Of a stretch of 64,000 nucleotides of DNA, positions 54,765-64,000 are shown one piece after another (the stretch's first letter is position 1; each line of letters begins with the position of its first letter). A program made the position numbers and the translations under genes. The stretch comes from Tenrec ecaudatus (Eukaryota; Chordata; Mammalia; Afrosoricida; Tenrecidae), in NCBI RefSeq assembly GCF_050624435.1, contig NC_134538.1, positions 123,796,937-123,860,936 on the forward strand, written 5' to 3'. Under the pieces are notes generated by a model. The model saw only the letters and a program-made list of their open reading frames with translations. It searched no databases and had not been told where the DNA came from.

Positions 54765-56450
54765 CCCCCCCCCCCTCCATCGTCACATTTCAAGACTGCA
54801 GTTAGAACTAAAACAAAGCATTTCCCCAAAGAATGTGACCATCTTTGATAGAGGCCCAACTGGGCCCACGGGCGGATGCCCCTCTGATATATTTGCGTGT
54901 TGTGTGTAGAGTTGGGCCTTTTCCATGTTCTCTTGAAATTTTAATTTTTTATATGAGCTCCATTCTAGATGATATATGTAATCTAACCACTTCCTATCAC
55001 CCTACTGGTGAAGGACAGGTCACCATCCTACGCCGTAAGCCCACAACCCTGGGCAGACTGATAGCAGTTTATGAATCACGTGTACTCCCGGGCCAGAGGA
55101 AGAGGGGCAGCACACAGGAGCGGGGTGAGCCAGACGAGGCTGTAGGAGACCGGCTTTGTAGGAGCAAAAAAGTGGGGTTTGCTCTGGTTCTAGAAGGGGG
55201 TGTGATTAGCTTATTTGATTTATTTGGAGGGCTAGCAGGAAAGTGAAACTACCAATACATGGGTGACCCCGATGGAGTCAGCTGATGGCAGCTGCCAGGA
55301 CTGATGGTGGGGGACTAACAGTGTGAGGAGCGTCCCCTGCTGAGGGGACAAATTAAGGGAGGGCCAGTGAGGCTCAAAGAGATCCAGATAGCAACGGGCA
55401 CGCCAGGCTTTGCAATGTGGAAGTCCATGCCACGTTCCCCCAGGGGCAATTTTGAATGACTCAAAGACTCTTTGCAGAAGTTGAGGAAACAACAGGATCC
55501 CCTGCCCAATGTGGGAACAGGCGTGGAGAAGAGGTAAGGTTTTGTAGAACAAGAGTAGAGCTTCTACTCTGCGTGATTAATGTCAAGGCTTAGATGTCTA
55601 AACCACGAAACAATGCTTAATTTCAAAATTGCTAAGAGGAAGTCGAGAGGGATAGTGGAGAGTCGAAGGAACTAGAACAAGTTAAGGGAGAGCCAGAGAC
55701 TGAGTGCCTAGAACTTTGCCCCTTGTTTTCAAAGGTCAGCTTGGAGGGCTTGTAGAAACCACTAAGCATCCATCACTCTATGGGGAGGCCTCAGAGCAAG
55801 ATGCCTGTCAGTTTTTTGTGGTCCGCAGATCACTGTAGGTTTCCAGGCAACAGTCTAGGATCTGTCATTGAAAAGCAATATATCAACCATTCTCATCTAA
55901 AATCTAGGAATGGTAAAATATTTTTGCCTGGAACTTTAAGAGCCCCTTGAAAAGACACATATCTTTCACTCTGACTAGAAATAAATCCTGTGCCTGAGAT
56001 AGCAGGCATCCTTATTGTGATTTAGCAGAGATCTCCCCAGACCTCCACAGCTTGAGACTCAAAGACAATTCGTATTCCTAGTGCCAGATTCATCAGTTCT
56101 GTTTTATTTTTAAAACTCTTTCATCCACTTAGGTAAGTGTATGTTTGACTACATTTATGTTTTGACCTGGTTATCTTCCTATTCTTAGCAGGTATTTAGC
56201 CTGTATTTTAACATTTATTTATAATAAATAAAGATCTGTAACCCCCATTTTCACCATCAATATACTCACACAAGACACAAGTGCTATTTTTCTTCCCTCC
56301 TGACCTGCCAGGCTCACTGTGCTGGCCCAATCTTCTTCCAACTCTTGGATTTGGTTGAAAGGAATGGTCTAGGACTAGAATTCCTAATTTTTTCTCATTC
56401 AGTAACTTTTGAGATTCTAAAGCAGAAATTGGAGGTTTAAGATTATGGGA
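54765..56450. other. Unassigned sequence
   Basis: C12 run near 54768. Frames of 133 codons (54845-55246, plus) and 106 codons (55232-55552, minus) have no domain I recognise. AT-rich unique DNA follows. Confidence 0.45.
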
Positions 56451-56479
56451 TCAAATCACTGTATTTTAATTATGGTGCT

Positions 56480-57055
56480 GGCAAAGAATATTGAAATTAC
56501 CATGGACTTCCAGCGAGCAAGGACGCTGGGGGTGCTGTAGGGTACAACTTGAACCACTAACCGTAATGTTGCCGGTTCAGACCCACCAACCAGGTGCTCC
56601 ACTGGAGAGAGATTAGGCTGTCTCCTCCTGTCAAGATTTACAACGCCTCAGGAACCCTTTGCAGAGCCGTGACAAGCTAGAATTGGCTCGATGGCCATGG
56701 GTGGGCCAGAAGAACAAATAAATCTGTGTTGGAAGAAGTACAACCACAATGTTTCCTGGAAGCAAGGATGGTGAAACTTTGTCTCACATACTTTAGAAAT
56801 GTCATCAGAAAAAATGAAGGAGCTGCTAGTTTTGCTCTAATTTTACTGCCATCAATCCCTAGGTAGGGAAGGACACCGTGCTTCGTAAATTCGAGGGTCA
56901 ACAAACAAGGGGAGGACTTTCAAGAAATGAATCGACACAGTGGCAGCCATGAGCCCAAAGAACAACGATTGTGAGGATTATGTGGGACGTGTTCCCACAG
57001 TACCAGGGTAGCTATGAGTCCAGACAGACTCATGGGCACCTGACAACAAGTAGTC
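56480..57055 (+). mobile_element. RTE LINE 3' end carrying a SINE
   Basis: GAATATTGAAATTACCATGG (56486) runs into the SINE at about 56510. RTE resumes at 56703 with GGGCCAGAAGAACAAATAAA, AAGAAGTACAACCACAATGT and ends CAGACTCATGGGCACCTGAC. The break falls inside a motif that is contiguous in the copy at 50340-50390 (ATTGAAATGACTGTGGACTG, then CAAAAGAATAAATCTG). Confidence 0.8.
56510..56702 (+). mobile_element. Afrotherian SINE inserted in RTE
   Basis: GACGCTGGGGGTGCTGTAGG head, GTTGCCGGTTCAGACCCACC, GGCTGTCTCCTCCTGTCAAG and GACAAGCTAGAATTGGCTCG tail. The RTE is continuous on either side, so the SINE came later. Confidence 0.85.
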
Positions 57056-57059
57056 CTAT

Positions 57060-57720
57060 GCCTCCACACTGCTGCTCATTACACCAGTTCAATTAGCTCT
57101 TGGGACTTTGAGGTTACAGGTTTCATAAGAGGAGGACTTAGATTTATCTTAATCACCATTCTCCCCAGACCTGGGACATAAATAACAATTGCCTGAGTGA
57201 AGAGGCCATTTGCCAAGGATATGTAAAATCACTTTATGTCATTTGAAAAATGGCACCTCTTCAGACTCTCATCAGCTGCTGACAAGAATTCCCTTAACCA
57301 GGGACAGATCGCTCAGCAGGTCAACAACCGCAGCACCAACAAAAATCAATGATGTGCCTGCATCTTAGTTTACTGGGGTTTCCTTCCTGTTATTTCTAGG
57401 GATGTCATTTTGACAACTCAGAATGCCAATACCTTGAGATAAGTTAGTCCATTTCTTCAAGTTCAAGGGAACACTAATATTGTTCCACCACGGACCATTT
57501 CTCAGTAATGGGCTTTAGCCGTGTCCTGAAATACAAACATGTGTTGGGAATCTGATTTTTGCCTTTTCCCATCGTGTAATTCATTACTTCATAGACCACT
57601 CTTTTGTCTGATTATCTGAATCCGTCTTATCAGTTCCTGGGTGAATCTATTTCTTGTTTGCTCTTCTAATTTCACTGTCAGAAGAAAGTCAGATTTCCCT
57701 GAACCAGTAAACTGAGTCTG
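57060..57720. other. Unassigned sequence
   Basis: No gene or repeat recognised. Confidence 0.5.
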
Positions 57721-57729
57721 TCATAAGAA

Positions 57730-57935
57730 ATGGTAGCCAGACTACCCAAGGTGTCAATCTTGGCACCTCACTTACTACCTGTGATTTCTACAAGTTCCTT
57801 AAGGCATTGCTCTCATTTCATCTTTTATCAAATGGGGGGGGGGGGGGTGTGAGGTTGTTCACAAAAGACACTGAGAAGAATACCTGACACGTGGCACATG
57901 CCAAGCAGATGCTAGCTATTATTATTACATTGTCA
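57730..57935 (+). mobile_element. MIR SINE with an expanded G run
   Basis: TTGGCACCTCACTTACTACC, ACAAGTTCCTTAAGGCATTG, TTCATCTTTTATCAAATGGG, and the final ATGCTAGCTATTATTATTAC follow MIR end to end. The normally short G run after AAAT is about fourteen G long here (57834-57847). Confidence 0.85.
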
Positions 57936-57939
57936 AAAT

Positions 57940-59085
57940 CATTAGGAATTCGGTTTGCTCTAATTTTCCTGACATTTAAAAAATTCTTTTTCAGTATGTT
58001 TCCAATTACAAATCCGACTTAGGATACTGGATTCCCAGACACTTAAATGACAATCTGGCCTTCTATAAGAAGTGATGATACAACATGGGAATCATGGATA
58101 TGAATTGGGATCCTGAGTTCATCCTGTACACTATACCCAAAACTAATGTCATGCAGCTACATTTGGACCTCCCCATATATTACCTGTCTTCATAAAGTGG
58201 GTTTGGGGTTGTGCACGTTGGGCACCTAGATGGAATGCCTTAGTCATGCAGAATGACAAGGGGAAAGAACCCATCTGCACTTCGGTTCAAACTTCTATCT
58301 GTGGCAAACGGCAGAAGTGTCAGGAACTCCTTATTTAGCACCGGCACTCTGCAGAAGTGAGAGTCACTCATATTGTCGTCTACATTTGTAGAAAGAACAG
58401 AGGCAGTTCTGTGTCAGCCTCCATAGGACTAGAATTGTTGAGATGGTCTTGCTTGCTGCAATTTAGATGGGCTCGGCCCATGGGCAGCATGTTGTAACCC
58501 AACTGAAGGCAATGAAAGGGTATTGAGACTAGCGAAACTGGACTTACACAGCATCATGGATGGAAATAGCCAGTAGCCCAAAGGATTCCAAAGTTAGTCT
58601 TGATTTAAGCTACGGGCAAAATCCAAGGAGAAAGATGACCAAGCAGATGACCTGCAGCAGGAAGGTCATGCCTTTCTGGACATCTCCCTTTAGTGAAGAT
58701 GCCCCATCTTCTTTGGAACATGGCTCACATTGGCTTTAAGGGTTTCAAGAAAAGAACTCACAGAGGCAACGCCTTAGGGCCCCATCTAAGCAGAATCAAG
58801 CTAAGGTCAAGTCTTGGTTCCAACAGGAAACTATAAAGCTAATCCAGAAATGAGACAGAACCAGGCTACTGCCAGGAGAAAAAAAATCCATGGAAGGTGA
58901 CATGTGGTGGACACACAGTTGCTCAGCAATTATGCTGTCCCCCTGCCCCCTACGACGTTGCCTGTCTGCATCACACTGGGCTTAGGAACCATGGAGGTGA
59001 GCCTACAGGTTAAATTCAGCAGTGATTACACGTTAGAAAATGGAAACCCACAATTGTCAAGGTTGTAATGATACACCACTCTGTT
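57940..59085. other. Unassigned sequence
   Basis: Unique, mixed composition. No gene or repeat recognised. Confidence 0.5.
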
Positions 59086-59089
59086 GTAA

Positions 59090-59615
59090 CATTACATGGT
59101 AGGCAGAGTAATACTCTCTCTCTCAAATACGTCCACATCCTAATTTCTGGAACCTGATGGTATATTAGGTTACATAGCAAAGGGGAATTAAAGTCACAGA
59201 TGTAATAAAGGTTGTTTGCCAACTAACTTGAGCTAAGAAGATTATTCTGGATTGGCCATGTGATCCTCCTAATCTAATCACGAGAATCCTGAAATGTGAA
59301 AGAAGAAGAGAGTGAAGGATCAATGGGGAAAAATGTAACATATTCCTCCTGGCTAGGAACATAGCAGAGATCCATGAACCAAGGAACATGAATTGCCTTT
59401 GAAAGCTGAAGAAAGCAAAGAAAAAGATTATCCCTTACAGTTTGTAGAAAGAAAAACAATTTTGTCTACATCTTGAATTTAGCCCAGTGATGCTTCTATC
59501 AGAACCCTGACCTAGGGGCTGATAGGGTATTAAATGTATCTTTTGCGAAGCCATTAAATTTATTGTGACTTGTTACAGCAGCAATAGAGAAATCATTACA
59601 CAATACAATGAAAGA
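59090..59615 (+). mobile_element. MLT1-type MaLR LTR
   Basis: GGTAGGCAGAGTAATACTCT start, AATACGTCCACATCCTAATT, GGTTACATAGCAAAGGGGAA, GAAGATTATTCTGGATTGGC, and the end GACTTGTTACAGCAGCAATA are MLT1 landmarks. No internal sequence. Confidence 0.85.
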
Positions 59616-59619
59616 CATA

Positions 59620-60290
59620 TTTAATTTAGATCGTGTGTGACTACTTAGAATCAGCAAAAACCTAATCTGCCCTGGATGATCTTGCTTTGATGTATAAAAA
59701 GAAGCTTCTCTTTGAAAAGTACAAATAATAATTTGAAGCTGGGGATGGACAATGCTATGGTGTGCAGAATGTGGATTCATCTTCTTTTTATTCCCTACAT
59801 CTCCGGACAAGTAAGGACAGGGGCCAGGACCGAAGCTAAGACCATGGCAGCTCTCAACCATTTTCCGTTTTCATTCACAACCTTTCAAACTCTGCCCCCT
59901 GTCCTGTGTTGGCCTCCAACAAGAATTCACACCAGGTTTCCTCTGGTGGTGCTCTCACCAGCATGGCCACTGTTCCTGAAACCCACTGGAGAAGGGGCAG
60001 GTACCAGCCTCACAAAGTGACACCAGGACAGTGTCCCAGGACAGTGACATTATGACAGAAAGCAGAGTGGATATGGCAAGGAGGCTAAGCCGATTTCCCC
60101 AAAAAGGCTGAAACTACAAGGATGCCTGTGTGCAGGTGTGAGTGTGTTAAGCCCGACTGCAGAGACGCGGAGACTGGTTTTCAGAGGTGCCAGCACTTTG
60201 AACTGAGAGATGATAAGAAGAGAAAGGCCCAGTGATCCAATACTAAGCTTCATCTTGTTTTATTTCCCAGACAATAGAAGCTGCGTTTTG
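59620..60290. other. Unassigned sequence
   Basis: A 102-codon plus frame (59712-60020) has no recognised domain. No gene called. Confidence 0.5.
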
Positions 60291-60297
60291 CTTTAAA

Positions 60298-60600
60298 TAT
60301 TTCAAAGAATAAGAATTCCAAGGCATTGAATTGTGCTCATGAGAACCCTTTAGATGGACCCGTCCTTCAAACAGAACAAGGGGCTTAAAATCAGGAAAGG
60401 CTTATGTCAATGTTGTACCTTTCACCACACTCATCACATCTGTGTGCTGAATCAATAATCGGAGCGGCTGGGCTATGTGAAGAAGAACATGGCAGCAGGA
60501 TTGGAGGAAGACTCATTAAGCCCGCCGGTTACATGCAGATGACACAACCTTGATTGCTGAAAGCCAGGAGCATTTATAAAAGTGGAAAATGTATCACAGT
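60298..60600 (+). mobile_element. RTE LINE fragment, reverse transcriptase region
   Basis: AAGAATTCCAAGGCATTGAA and ATTGTGCTCATGAGAACCCT lead into AGAACAAGGGGCTTAAAATC, GGATTGGAGGAAGACTCATT and ACATGCAGATGACACAACCT (the YADD-type region). Frames are broken. Confidence 0.8.
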
Positions 60601-60604
60601 AGAT

Positions 60605-62120
60605 TTTTTCAAATGTGTTTTAGAGCCCCAAGAAGGGACAATGACCAAAATCTAAGAGCAAAATCCCAGTTTCCAAAACTTCCCCTCGGTCCTGCAACAG
60701 AGTTCAGAGCCTTCTGGTATTTCACTGGCTGTTAAAACTACGTTCAATGTCATGTTAGTCAAAGGAAGGTATTGTTCTATTCAGGCCCTGTGCTGTAAAT
60801 GTCATCCTGGCCCAGGTCTTAGAATGCTGTTAGAATCTGAAGTTGAAGGATGTGGGGGAAATCTTTGGACAGAACATTGAACATGCTGGCTTCTTTCACC
60901 CTCTCTTGACCTGGCTTTTATCCTCGCTTTGTCTGGTACCTACTGCTCTTTCCATTTCCAGTTTCTGGAGGATAGAGTCTGATGTAAAGCAAGAGCATCC
61001 TTAGTAAATAGTTAAACGACTGGAACAGCTTCCAATAGATAGATTATATCCTAACATCTTAAATAATTTACCTTCCAAAAACTGAATAATCCATTTTAAT
61101 GGAACACTATAGTGAACGAAGGCTTTGCAGCGCAGGCTGGAGGGTGGGGGTGGGGGGAGTGCTGTTTTAGGGAAAACGTGATGAGAAAGGGCAGCAAGAA
61201 ATAAAAATGAATAATTCTAGCAAAGGACTGTCTTTGTCTTTTTCTTTAATAGTTCCTTGTTCAGATCACTCGGATTAGCGTTCGTATAGACCTTCATCTT
61301 CAGCATCCACTGGGTGAGGAAATTAGAGAGACAACGGCAGAAAAGAAAAAGAAATCAAACATCAGGAAAGTCAGCTGAAGGTCTTATCATCTAGAACCCA
61401 TTGAAGTAATTCTGCCCTTTTCAACATGGTGGGAAAGAGTCCACTGCCTGATCTACATCATGTTTGCCCTGAGTGATCTCACAAGCCCTTGCTGTAAAGA
61501 GATTGACATTCGCTCCATAGCTTCTATGACTCGATTGTATGTTCCTAAATTCTCTGAGGACCTGGGCTGGGGGCAGAGGACTATATAATCAGTGTGAGTC
61601 CATTGCCCCCTTGACTAAGGTCCTCCTGAGAAGGGGTATGTGGAGATACACTCTGTCTGCTCTCTTGAGCTTGGTTCCATGTGTCTTTCAGCATGCAATA
61701 CTTATTTTCTACAAATTTTCTTTAGACAATTGATTTTTGCTGTTTGAAGATGCTAAATTATTACCACAAGAGAGGTGTGTTTGTTTGTTTAAGTGAGCAA
61801 GCTGTGTAAAGGAGAAACTCACCCTCAGAAAGCAAGTTGCTTTGGTGACATTTTAGGGAAATGTCTAGAAATGGGCACTCTCTTTCCAGGAGTCCTGCAG
61901 GCTTCAAAGAGCTCATCCTCCAGAGAAGGGATGAAATTGCGCCTAAGGCCACCCTTTGCGATGAGGAACAAAATGTTGGCGGTCAAACTGGCATGCGGTC
62001 CCTGACCTTGCCTAACTTCACCCTCCAGTGACTTTCCCTGAGTACCTTGTGAGCCAGGAGGGGGGTGGGGAGAGCACGCCCTCCCTCTCTCTGCAGCTGT
62101 TGAAGTATGTTTATAATTAT
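60605..62120. other. Unassigned sequence
   Basis: GGTGGGGGTGGGGGGAG near 61145. No gene or repeat recognised. Confidence 0.5.
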
Positions 62121-62122
62121 GG

Positions 62123-62124
<2 letters not shown>

Positions 62125-62158
<34 letters not shown>
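62125..62158. repeat. (TG)n microsatellite
   Basis: About sixteen uninterrupted TG dinucleotides. Confidence 0.95.
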
Positions 62159-62160
<2 letters not shown>

Positions 62161-62189
62161 TAGAGAGTGAAATTGTATTAGAAAATAAG

Positions 62190-62360
62190 ACCAAAAACCA
62201 ACCTCCCTGCCATCAAGTTGAATTCAATTCATAGCAGTCCTATGGGCCAGCATAGAACTGCCCACATGTTTCAGAGACAGTAAGTGTTTACAGGAGTAGC
62301 AAGCCCAGTCTTTCTCCTGCCGAGCGGCTGGTGGCCCAAGGAGTAACCGCTATGCCAGCT
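62190..62360 (-). mobile_element. Afrotherian SINE
   Basis: Antisense: CCTGCCATCAAGTTGAATTC, AGCATAGAACTGCCCACATG, GTCTTTCTCCTGCCGAGCGG and AACCGCTATGCCAGCTCATC. Confidence 0.85.
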
Positions 62361-62440
62361 CATCCAGAAGCTCATCCAGAAGCACAGAGTAACCGCTATG
62401 CCAGCTCATCCAGTAACCGCTATGCCAGCTCTTCCAGAAG
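62342..62440. repeat. Local triplication of the SINE end
   Basis: AGTAACCGCTATGCCAGCT occurs at 62342-62360, 62388-62406 and 62412-62430, with TCATCCAG-type linkers of unequal length (periods 46 and 24). The repeated unit is the outer end of the adjacent SINE. Confidence 0.9.
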
Positions 62441-62444
62441 CTGG

Positions 62445-63000
62445 GAAAGTAAGCATTGGCCTGCATTGCCTTGGGTTGATTGGTATCCTGGCTGAGGCAA
62501 ATTTCTCGGAGAGTGAGGTGGGTGCACTACACAAGGTTCTAGAGAAAGACCGTTTCTCTGTACCGGGGAGGCAGTGCCGATGTCAACCCGTGAAAATAAT
62601 GCCCAGGTCTAGATCGTGCCTGTCTGACCCTTGAACACTTTTGGTTTTGTGCTTATTGAAATATTTAACACAATGGGTTTGTTTGAAATACTAAAATGTT
62701 TGTTGAAAGATATAAAGCTTCATAAAAGCATTTCACCTGAAGAATAATTATCACCTGAAGAAAAATTATTCTACATATAACTAGTTATATAAGTTATAAA
62801 GCACATTTGCATATATAATCAGAGTCATGGATTGCATAAATACACTTATATAACTCTTAAGAATAAACAGTAGGGGGGGGCAGTCTAACCTCATCTGGCT
62901 ACCAAAGGAGGAGGAGACTCCATCTCCACACCAGCTCAAGGCTGATTGCCACAAGGCGAGGTCAGCCACACCTCCACCGTCGTCCATCTTTCCTCCCGCA
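62445..63000. other. Unassigned sequence
   Basis: AT-rich with repeated TTCACCTGAAGAA/TTATCACCTGAAGAA units (62730-62768) and a G8 run near 62874. No gene recognised. Confidence 0.5.
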
Positions 63001-63293
63001 ACACTCTTCGTTTCCACTGCGCTCGATCGATCGTTCCTTGCGGTGGCCACACATATTCCCCACCGATAACACTCGCCACTCGGGGGGTTGATTAGGGAAG
63101 CTAACAGGGTACCACGCCTCTCCTCAGCCAGGAGTCAAGTGTCTCTCCTTGGTCCTCTGCTTGTCGGCCACGTGGTTCTGCCTCACAGCCTCGTCGTGCC
63201 AGTGCCGCCCCTCTGCTCTGTCCCACGGTCTCCCTACCTCAGCCCCTGGGCTCACGGGAGCCCGACCTCTGCCACTTCGGGAAGATTTCAAGC

Positions 63294-63461
63294 ATGTTCT
63301 CCTGGTGGCTCTTCTTGACGGTCCTGGGAATTCTCTCTTCCTTCAGAGGAATATGGCAGCTAAAACGGAAAACCCGCTCTAGCAGTGTTTCACACCCTAT
63401 TTGCCTGGCCCCAACCAGTCATTTCGTGAGAGTTGCAGAGAAGTGGCTAGACGAGCCATAA
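63294..63461 (+). CDS. Candidate short ORF or first exon with hydrophobic N-terminus
   Basis: ATG at 63294 has A at -3 and begins a 55-codon frame. Residues 1-23 (MFSWWLFLTVLGILSSFRGI then WQL) form a hydrophobic stretch followed by KRKTR, the layout of a signal anchor with positive residues after it. The rest reads SSSVSHPICLAPTSHFVRVA. A donor-like TTCGTGAGAG with GT at 63426-63427 would end an exon in phase 0 after 44 codons; otherwise the frame stops at 63461. The 300 bp upstream carry more CG dinucleotides and pyrimidines than the surroundings, as a promoter or 5' UTR might. I do not recognise the protein. A retrocopy or chance frame is equally possible. Confidence 0.3.
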   Translation: MFSWWLFLTVLGILSSFRGIWQLKRKTRSSSVSHPICLAPTSHFVRVAEKWLDEP

Positions 63462-63599
63462 GTAAATGATTTCACTTTGCCACAGAAGAATATATATATA
63501 TTTTAAGAATATATTAAAATACTTGGGAAACACATAGCCAATTTAAAACATCAAGGCAAAGAAAGAGAATTACGAATTTCTTGTGAAATGTACAAAGCT

Positions 63600-63720
63600 C
63601 AATGTACATATATTTATACAATAAAACCTCATTAATCCGTGTTCCACATATTTAGAATTCAGAATTAGTGTTACATTCTTGGCACTACATGTAAGATGAA
63701 ATTCTGATTAGGTGAACTGT
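63600..63720. mobile_element. Possible Tigger-like fragment
   Basis: ATAAAACCTCATTAATCCGT resembles the terminal repeat of Tigger-class elements. The other end is not evident. Confidence 0.3.
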
Positions 63721-63919
63721 TAATATAAACAAATGAAATGTTTCTAGCTATAAAAGCTAACCGTTTTAAGCAACATTTTAGTAGTAGCTCTTATTCTCAG
63801 AGTAAATGCCAACTGTTATTTTAAGCAGGCATTAAGCACTGCCAAGACGTTTTAAGCAATCTTGCTACTTACGCCAATATTCACTTGCATCATCATTGTT
63901 AATGAGAGAAGGACAGCAG

Positions 63920-64000
63920 CACAGATGGTGTCAAGATCGTAGCTTATGGAGCCAGACAGCCTGGGTTTCCATGCCAGTTCCATTGCCGAGTATACTGTCC
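63920..64000 (+). mobile_element. MIR SINE, cut by window end
   Basis: GTAGCTTATGGAGCCAGACA, GCCTGGGTTTCCATGCCAGT matches the tRNA-like 5' part of MIR; the rest lies outside the window. Confidence 0.7.

Noticed and set aside
55232-55552. 106-codon minus frame as a possible ERV protein
   Set aside because: No retroviral motif is present and the nearby LTR-like pieces are themselves uncertain.

Overview
This window reads as mammalian intergenic or deep-intronic DNA from an afrotherian, most likely a tenrec such as Echinops telfairi. Three signals support that. (1) At least twenty copies or fragments of a tRNA-derived SINE of the Afrotheria type, with a head like CCTGGTGGTGCAGTGGTTAA and a tail like GGGTCGCTATGAGTCAGAAT. 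(2) RTE-clade (BovB/AfroLA-like) LINE pieces whose 3' end resembles the SINE tail. (3) Three short hAT elements with termini like CAGTGGTTCTCAACCTGTGG, the SPIN/URR1 type, known from tenrec but not from elephant. Ancient pan-mammalian repeats (MIR, L2, MER5, MLT1/MaLR LTRs, old L1) fill in the background. Identification is from recognised family patterns; no search was run.

No intact known protein-coding gene was recognised. The coding-like content is: a degraded RTE ORF2 (about 5.55-7.2 kb, with further pieces near 38.9, 49.8, 56.5 and 60.3 kb); a C-terminal remnant of a pogo/Tigger-type transposase inside a roughly 1-kb DNA transposon (32.6-33.7 kb); an antisense frame of more than 600 bp with one stop that looks like an unidentified processed pseudogene (35.97-36.62 kb, minus strand); and a 55-codon ORF with a hydrophobic N-terminus below a CpG-containing stretch (63.29-63.46 kb), which might be a first exon.

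Layout. 0-4.3 kb: SINEs, a Tigger-like MITE and unique sequence. 4.3-7.2 kb: two RTE copies, one with its middle deleted. 7.2-13.6 kb: SINEs, a MER5-like element, a CpG-rich patch with YY1, ETS and CTCF-like motifs (10.63-10.72 kb), an OC1-like hAT inside a SINE, and a SPIN-like hAT. 13.6-24.6 kb: MIR, two L1-type 3' UTRs, MaLR-like LTRs and a 20-bp tandem array. 24.6-34.9 kb: mostly unique, with a SPIN-like hAT, L2 and MIR, the pogo element, and an LTR split by another SPIN-like hAT. 34.9-44.8 kb: a 24-bp tandem array, the antisense pseudogene candidate, an RTE interrupted by an LTR, an MLT1-type LTR, and a duplicated LINE 3' terminus. 44.8-57 kb: an old antisense L1 apparently split by an RTE, nested SINEs, a tRNA-Gly-headed SINE, a possible ERV LTR region, and an RTE carrying a SINE. 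57-64 kb: MIR with an expanded G run, MLT1 LTR, RTE piece, TG repeat, and the candidate first exon.

The genes do not form an operon or pathway. The relationship the sequence does show is parasitic: the SINEs and the RTE share a 3' tail, as expected if the RTE machinery copied the SINEs, and the nested insertions let one order the SINE, hAT and LTR activity. No convincing new biological system is visible; the pogo-type element, the antisense pseudogene candidate and the 63.3-kb ORF deserve the first look.
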